Origin: Castanea sativa
Taxonomy: Eukaryota > Streptophyta > Magnoliopsida > Fagales > Fagaceae
Reading direction: 5' to 3'
Assembly (NCBI RefSeq): GCF_040712315.1
Contig: NC_134022.1
Location: forward strand, 744,001-808,000
DNA: 64,000 nt
In this document: one piece after another, positions 57,651-64,000 of the stretch
Numbering within the stretch: position 1 is the first letter of the stretch
How the letters are laid out: every line of letters begins with the position of its first letter
Notes under the pieces: model-generated
The model's database searches: none
Seen by the model: the letters and a program-made list of their open reading frames with translations, nothing else
Told to the model about the DNA's origin: nothing
Position numbers and translations under genes: made by a program

Positions 57651-58654
57651 TTAGACGCTTAAAAAGTTCTTCTCCTTCAAGCTTTCAACAGTATCTTTTA
57701 GACTCACCTCCACAGGAGTAAAGTTAAGTCCTAAGCTTTCTGCTCTCTCCTTAGAGACCAGGTAGATTGGCACAAAAGGCTTGTCATCTGCACATCTGCA
57801 ATGAAAATATATACATAAAATTTGTTGGAATTCTATTACAGTGACAGCTGGCATATCTTACAAAACAGACTATCCAATTAAATGGTCCCCAATTCAAACT
57901 GACATCTTCGATGCTTGACTTCAAAACATGAAAATTGCAAAACAGTCCGTTTTGTATAATTAAACAATATAGAACTGTTAGTATTGAGGCTGACTGTAGA
58001 GGATTAGGAGTTCAGTTTTTTTATTTTTGAAGCTAATGACCTTATGTTGTTGATGAGAAAAAGAAACAAGTCGATGCGTGTGTAGATTCCTTTCCCCTTT
58101 TGGGATGGTTCTTTGGCTAATTCATTGTGTTCAAAATACAGCAGTGTCCCTAAATGCCATACACTATAATATCTTAGCTCACCCATGCTTTAGAGCATGC
58201 AAGGTGAAATTTTATATGGATGATATCATCCAAACCAGAAACAAAATGAAAGACCACGAGATTGTTTATCCTGACCACCGCATTAGGATTATAGACAACA
58301 GACTTGACCAAATTGAGACTCTCTCTCTCTCTCTCTCCTTTTTCCATGAACAATCAAGTATCAAGATATTAGTTTTAAATTTTCAAATATTGTGAAAAGC
58401 ACACCCAGAATAGGATCTCAGACACTTGAGAGGTTAAAATTATCATATGCGTATATAATGATAAAATTAAAAGAAAAACATAATTTCCAAATTGGGATGG
58501 GAATATATTGTCAAAGGAAACAGATAGGGCCAATAGGCTATGTAATTTGCAATATACAAATAATGCAGGTAAACCATCACTTGGGCCAATAAGGGTGGGG
58601 GGGGGGGGGACATTGTTTGTTGCATCTGTTGCAAACAAAAAGTTGTGGCATACG

Positions 58655-58694
<40 letters not shown>

Positions 58695-61600
58695 AGCTTA
58701 CTTTTCAGGAAGATTCAGATCAGGGAAGAGCTCATGCAAAATCTTTAATACCTCAGAAGAGTGCATAACTCTTCCAACTAAACAATATCTTCCACTAGCT
58801 GATGGATTCTCAAAGGCTAGTATATGAGCATTAGCAACATCTCTAACATCAACCAATCTGTAAGTTATATTTGGAAATCTTTCAGCCCCTGCATAAGATA
58901 AACCATCAACTCCTTGCATCACAAAAGATTGCCTCTTAGAAGATGGAATAAGGCAGAACCACATTCTAGCAGAAGTTAAGACATTTGAAAGATTATAGAG
59001 GTGCAATTACAACTTGATTACTTTCAATTTAAAAGAAACTCAATGAATAAGGAACTTATTCTAGAACTAAGATTCCTTCTATTCCTTTAAATTCTTTAAA
59101 AAATAACCACAACTTTTCTCTCTTATAAGCAGTCCAAATCAAAGTCAATGCCACATTAGCTGTTGTGGTTCATTGCAAGAAATTCATGATGATGACAAAA
59201 ACGAAAAATGAAAATTAAGTCATTCGACTCATTCCAAGTGATGTTTTTAAACAAGGTAGCTGAAAGTCATTCAAGATAAAGATATCAAAGAATTTTCAGA
59301 AGAATATAATCTAACTGGGATGATAAGGTATGAACCAATTTGACAAATTTTGGAATTTGTATCTATTGAATTGACCTAAAATTAACAGCTGTCTAAAATT
59401 TTGACCCACATGCTTTAATTAGTCAATGATGTGTTGGTGAGAATAGCAGCATAATACCAAAGTATTTCTCAAAGGAGTGTAGTTTACTGAGATTCATTCT
59501 GCCAGAATTCAAAATCTATTTGCAATAGCCTTACCAAACACAAGCTTAATCCTATGACAAATGTAAATAACTAGAACAAAAAAATGTGCAAATACATGAT
59601 GAAATGACAAGGAAAATAAATCCACGACTTACTTAAAAATTAAATCTGTATAAGTAATGACAGATTAAAGCCGGATTTTCCTTTCAGGTGAGTAGTTACT
59701 GAATGTTAAGTGACTGGAGAAAGAATTATGATTTGGTTCATACACCTGATGCAGGCATCAACGAAAGAATTATGATTTGGTCCACACACCTAAAGTAGAC
59801 ATATATATTTAGCCATATCGTTGTTATAATATCTCCCTGTTGAACAGCTTATATTAGCTGCTGGTGATAAATGACCTTGGGATTTTTGTCACGCACAATA
59901 TTCTTTAGATAGGAAAAACAAAGTTAGCCTAGGCAAAACTATATGCTTTGGAGGTTTGAGCAGTAAGGCATATTCAACCTCAAAACAAGTTGTTCAATAA
60001 AGGTTTACACACACACACATATATATAACACAAGACTGAACCCGTGCCCACGCTCTCCAACCCTTATGAGAGCCCCTTATTTATAATGTTGGAAATTCCA
60101 TTTGGTTAAAGACCATTGGCAGGTTCTTCAATAGAATTTATTCTTAAATTAAGAATGTGTTACTATTTAATAGAAAGATAAATTAACCACATCAGCTAAA
60201 GCTAAAGAGTACCATTTACAAGCTTTAGAACTGTCTCCACACTTGTATTAAGAGTTGGCTGTAAGAAAGGACCAATCACCAGCCCAGGATTTATTGCTAC
60301 CATGTCAATTGCATTCTCTTTTGCAAATTTCCAAGCATCCTCCTCAGCTAAGGTCTTTGAAAGCATATACCAAAGCTGATGCAAACAAATGGTTTTAGAA
60401 TACACAATGAGAAATGTTTTTGACTGCAATAAAATTAATTTAAACTCATAACCAAGACTGCCATTAATAGAGAATATATGTCACACAGCCAAACGAAAGT
60501 AATAATAATAATCCCAAAAGTATATTAGCTACTGCATATATGAAGCTTAATGTTGACTGCATCTTTCCATTCATTCCCCCCTCCAAAAAAAAACAAGAAA
60601 GTTGCTTGTTAGTGATATATATCAAAACTTGGAGTATGTTCCACTGCTTTACTTTTATCATATTAACACTTGTACGCATATATAATTTTTATGATGTCTT
60701 TAATTTTACAATGCTATTAAATGGGATGTGAAGGCTGAACAGGAATGTACTCACTTGAGAAGGTACATCCATATTATACAACAGGAGACAAACCATCCAA
60801 GGGAAAAAGGAAAGCAAAAGAAAGAAAGAGGTTGAATGCAATCGATCTAATGTGATCCATGCTCCATTACCAAACCAGAGAAATCCTCATATGTAGCATT
60901 CATTAAAAACTTGGAAAGAAAAGAACATTTAATACGAAAGTAGCACATGTATGCACCTTTGATTTCTCACACACAGCAGCATTTGAAAACCAAGTCTCGT
61001 CAATTACAACATCTGGAGCAAGAGGTTTTCCATTGAATGCAACTGCTACCATTGAGGATGTTAAAACCACTCTCTTAATAGATTGAACTTTGGCACATGA
61101 TCTAAGAACATTAAGCGTTCCCTTAACTGCTGGATCAATTAGTTCTGCCTGAAAAGAATTATAAAAATCTCATATGAATTGGGTAAGTCAACACATGCAC
61201 AAGCGAATTGAAAGTTAATTTGACAGTATCCACACAGACTTTTACATTTTTAATCAATGAGCATTTCAAAACATGTGAAAAGCATCAAAGGATAAAGTTC
61301 CCCAAGAAAAACTAGGGAATTTCAATTATATGGCATATTGACTACTTTACTCGATCACAAGACATGAAATTTCATCTACATTTGGTAAACAACCAAGCAT
61401 TATCAAAAACTAGTCATCCTTTGAAACATTGCTGACTAACTACATAAAATTTGCAATATCTAATTTAAGTGAAAAAGAATGTACCTGGGGATCCGTGACT
61501 TTGTGATAAAAAGGAGATGCCGTATGAAAAACACCCTCACATCCATCAACAACAGAATCAAAAGATCCTTCTTCCAGTAAGTCTGCTTTGAGCAAATGAA

Positions 61601-62389
61601 GTCTTTCCTTAGCTCCATCTAGTGTAAGCAAGTGCTCCGTCTTCTTCGGATCATCTGTGGAACACATGTAAAGCATAATCCATAAACTACTTATACAGTA
61701 TCTTTTCAAAAACTATACTTTTAGGAGTTCATCTTCCTTCTCAAGTATCAAAATGATGATATACACGAAAAGTATTCAAGTATTAATCTCAAAAGTAAAA
61801 CATATAGTCTCACTAAACGCAATCAATCGGACTGATCATTAATTTGATTCAAGTAAGCACTAGATTTTCCACACAATTCTTTAAATTTATGTTTTGAACA
61901 AAATTCAAGCATAATTTACCTTCTTGATATATAATTCAACATGATTACCGTAACACATTAAAGATAGAAAAAAAAAATTATTTCTTTCTCATATTTCATA
62001 TATGAAAAATCTTTTCACTCTCTTCAAATGTTGAAACTTGACCCAATAAAGAAAAATATATAAATATCCAACTACTTAACAAAAATTATAGCATTTTCTT
62101 CCAAGAAACTCAAGCACCTTATCGATAAGCCATCATATTAGTCAAAAACTAACGTGGGTTCTCAGTGAATAAAAGCAAAAAACATTGGTTATGAGCTTAG
62201 GAATGAAAACCCCAAGTGTAATTTGCAAAGAAAATCAAAGTTGTGAAATGAGAGTATTGAGTACTGACTTGGGTCACGAACTGTGGCCTTGACGGTGTAG
62301 CCATGTTGAAGCAAGAGCTTGACCAGCCATGAAGCTATGTAACCGGATGCTCCGGTAACACACACCACCTTCGACTCTGCTCCACTCAT
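57651..62389 (-). CDS. Reductase D: complete SDR108E-family NADPH reductase (CCR-like / phenylacetaldehyde-reductase-like)
   Basis: Exons 62389-62269, 61654-61485, 61148-60957, 60375-60213, 58888-58702 and 57795-57651, all GT-AG, join to 978 nt (325 residues plus TAA). TGASGYIAS and Trp21, Arg38, the SSM catalytic-Ser region (128-130) and LWYMLSK with Tyr164/Lys168 are all present. The enzyme should be a soluble NADPH-dependent aldehyde or ketone reductase of the phenylpropanoid-related CCR-like group; the NWYCYGK signature of lignin CCRs is absent. Intron 5 is only 906 bp and lacks the LINE found in A, B and C. In exon 5 the paralogue motif GWVDVRDVA (A, B) reads RLVDVRDVA, and MHCYEVVK reads MHSSEVLK. 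Exons 1-4 are closest to A. TATA box at 62437-62443. This is the most compact intact copy. Confidence 0.92.
58659..58692. repeat. (AT)n tract abutting exon 5 of reductase D
   Basis: A TA run of about 34 bp ends 10 bp from the exon 5 donor (exon end 58702). It sits inside the start of intron 5, where A, B and C have ordinary sequence, and a G-run (58599-58609) is nearby. Confidence 0.9.
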
Positions 62390-62881
62390 AGATTTGTCTT
62401 CTGAATTTTCTATGATAATATACGCTGGTGTTTTGTTTTTATATGTCAGTTGTGTCTATGTAACTGTGTGAGAGATTTGAAAATTCTCGTTTATGGCTAA
62501 CATCCGTAACTGTGTGGATAGACTTTTTTTTCTTGTTCTAGCGTGATGTTGCGAGAAGAGGACTCGGCAATTTTTAACTATGGCTAACATCGTACTATTG
62601 GTGATGTTGCTTTTATTTTTAACCGTGGGATCTTTTGCTTGCCAAGTGTCATTTATCAAAACAAAAACCAAAGAGAAATGAGGGGTTTATATGGGAGGGC
62701 GTGGCCCGACCCTTCAAAATTCACATCTAATAAAAATATATAAAAGGAGTTTGAAAGATTTCTCTTAAATTAGTTTGAAATTTTTTTTTTTTTCATATTT
62801 GCTTAATAAGTGAGGGAATGAATCTTGGATTTTTTTAAAAAAAAATATTATGGGTGAGTCTATGTATGCATGCATAACTCA
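62390..62881. other. Upstream region of reductase D
   Basis: Holds the TATA box and sequence aligned to the promoter-proximal parts of copies A and B. The site of the 2-kb TIR element of unit A is empty here (about 62765). No gene. Confidence 0.5.
62437..62443 (-). promoter_or_regulatory. TATA box of reductase D
   Basis: The minus strand reads TATAAAA about 50 bp upstream of the ATG at 62389, as in copy A. Confidence 0.6.
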
Positions 62882-63617
62882 GAGCATCCGCATCAGTTGA
62901 TGCATAATTTCTGTCCATTTTGCAAGGAAAAACATGTTTTTTTCTATTTTACACACCCATTTTTACAAAACACCCACATCAGTTTGTCTATTCTACACAT
63001 TTGTTCAATAAAATATTCTAAACCCAGTCACCGTCAACCCGATCAACCTCTAGCCACCCGATCAACGATCAATACCCAACCCTCCATCATCAACCCACAC
63101 AACCACCAAGCCATCCTCCATCATCAACCCACCCATCAAAACCCAGCCACCATTAACACGATCAATACCCATGGATCAAAATCATCAAAACCCATTCATC
63201 AAAATCATCAAACCCACTAATCAAAACCATCGGTGATGGGCAACGGCAAAAGCACTGATCAAATAATCAAAACCATCGGCAATCAGCATTGGCGAGAGTA
63301 GTAGAGATCAGTGGAGGAAGAGAGCGTAAGGTGAGAGTCAGACCAGAGGACTGATCAATGAGCGTGAGGCTGGATTGATCGGTGATCAGGGAGAGTGGCT
63401 AGACTGATCAGTGGACTGAGGGACTGAGATAGAATGAGAGAGAGGTGAGAGTGAGAAACTGCAAGAGTGAGGTGAAGGAGAGAGAAAAAATCTAAAATAT
63501 TAGATACAATATGCACACTATTAGAAGCACTGATGTGGAGTATTTTTGAGGCAAAATGTGTAAAATTTGTGTATTTTTCTATTATGCAAGATTTTGCATC
63601 CACTGATGTGGATGCTC
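62882..63617. mobile_element. 736-bp TIR element upstream of reductase D
   Basis: The left end GAGCATCCGCATCAGTTGAT and the reverse complement of the right end GAGCATCCACATCAGTGGAT are inverted repeats. TCA flanks both sides (62879-62881 and 63618-63620). The host text 'GCATAACTCATGCG' is continuous in unit A (12328). The interior has CATCAAAACCCA-type repeats (63110-63225) and no transposase. Confidence 0.8.
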
Positions 63618-64000
63618 TCATGCGTACATAAGCTTGTGGAGTTGCATACATATGGTTCGTCTTGTGTATGCAACCCAACCCATTAACCTAGAAACTAAGC
63701 TACATTATATTACTCCCTTGGTCAATCTAACAAAACAAGAACCCACAAAATCCAGTAGATTAGTAAACATTTAACTAAAGGCTTAGACCAAAAAATTGTC
63801 CCAACCAAAAGAAAATTGACTAAAAGGTTTATTAAAAATAAATAAAAATGAAAACCCTCTCTTTAAACCACTACTTTTGTAGTGATTTCAGTGTGTTTTG
63901 AAAAATGAGCCTAGTGCTCAAAAAGGGGTGCATAGCTACTCACAAGTGATATGGGATCAGCTTTGCATGGATTTCCATTAAAAAAAATTTAAAAATCTTA
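63618..64000. repeat. Upstream duplicated block, unit D copy (runs off the right edge)
   Basis: Aligns with 12330-12870 and 23840-24760, with a deletion of about 150 bp near 63712 where the (AAAT)n-rich part of the other copies is missing. Non-coding. Confidence 0.7.

Noticed and set aside
5991..62389. Calling the array lignin cinnamoyl-CoA reductases
   Set aside because: The diagnostic NWYCYGK active-site signature is replaced by LWY(M/A)LSK in all copies, pointing to the CCR-like/phenylacetaldehyde-reductase-like side branch.

Overview
The window is nuclear DNA of a flowering plant, most likely a woody eudicot. The signs are GT-AG split genes with long AT-rich introns, plant L1-type LINEs, a Copia LTR element with a tRNA-iMet primer-binding site, tRNA-derived SINEs and many MITEs. 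The transposon mix would suit Fagaceae or a relative, but I cannot prove a species from sequence alone. There are no prokaryotic, organellar or CRISPR features.

The main content is a tandem array of four copies (A-D, all on the minus strand) of one short-chain reductase gene. It belongs to the SDR108E group that holds cinnamoyl-CoA-reductase-like and phenylacetaldehyde-reductase-like enzymes (At5g19440 type). The six-exon structure has exon lengths 121/170/192/163/187/145 nt and gives 325 residues. Copy A (5991-9885) has exons 1-5 open, and exon 6 would lie left of the window. Copy B (19656-22429) is a pseudogene with two frameshifts, a nonsense codon, an in-frame deletion and loss of exons 4 and 6. 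Copy C (37366-55658) is fully open although transposons have inflated it to 18.3 kb. Copy D (57651-62389) is compact and fully open.

The flanks were duplicated with the genes. The block upstream of A (12.2-13.7 kb) matches those upstream of B (23.7-25.7 kb) and D (62.8-64 kb). The block downstream of B (14.3-16.3 kb) matches that downstream of C (35.5-37.1 kb). Unit-specific MITE insertions and one LINE shared by A, B and C but absent from D give a relative history of the array, and exon 5 looks like a recombination breakpoint between paralogues.

Between units B and C, on the plus strand, is a complete four-exon pinoresinol-lariciresinol reductase (PLR) gene (28222-32633; 312 residues) with the NADPH motif and catalytic Lys138. 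The two gene families both belong to, or border on, phenylpropanoid/lignan metabolism, but a functional cluster is only an inference.

The rest is transposon or AT-rich intergenic DNA: a Copia element at the left edge, nested in a LINE (1-2104); three copies of LINE family 1 (2.1-5.2, 16.7-18.8 and 37.8-43.2 kb); a second L1 in intron 2 of gene C (48.5-54.3 kb); two TIR elements of 2.0 and 1.6 kb with long inverted ends; several MITEs; three SINE copies; and long (AT)n tracts. I saw no system that is clearly new to biology. The most informative signals are the array's mosaic history, the TE-loaded but intact gene C, and a 24-nt 'stub' LINE insertion with a perfect 13-bp target duplication.
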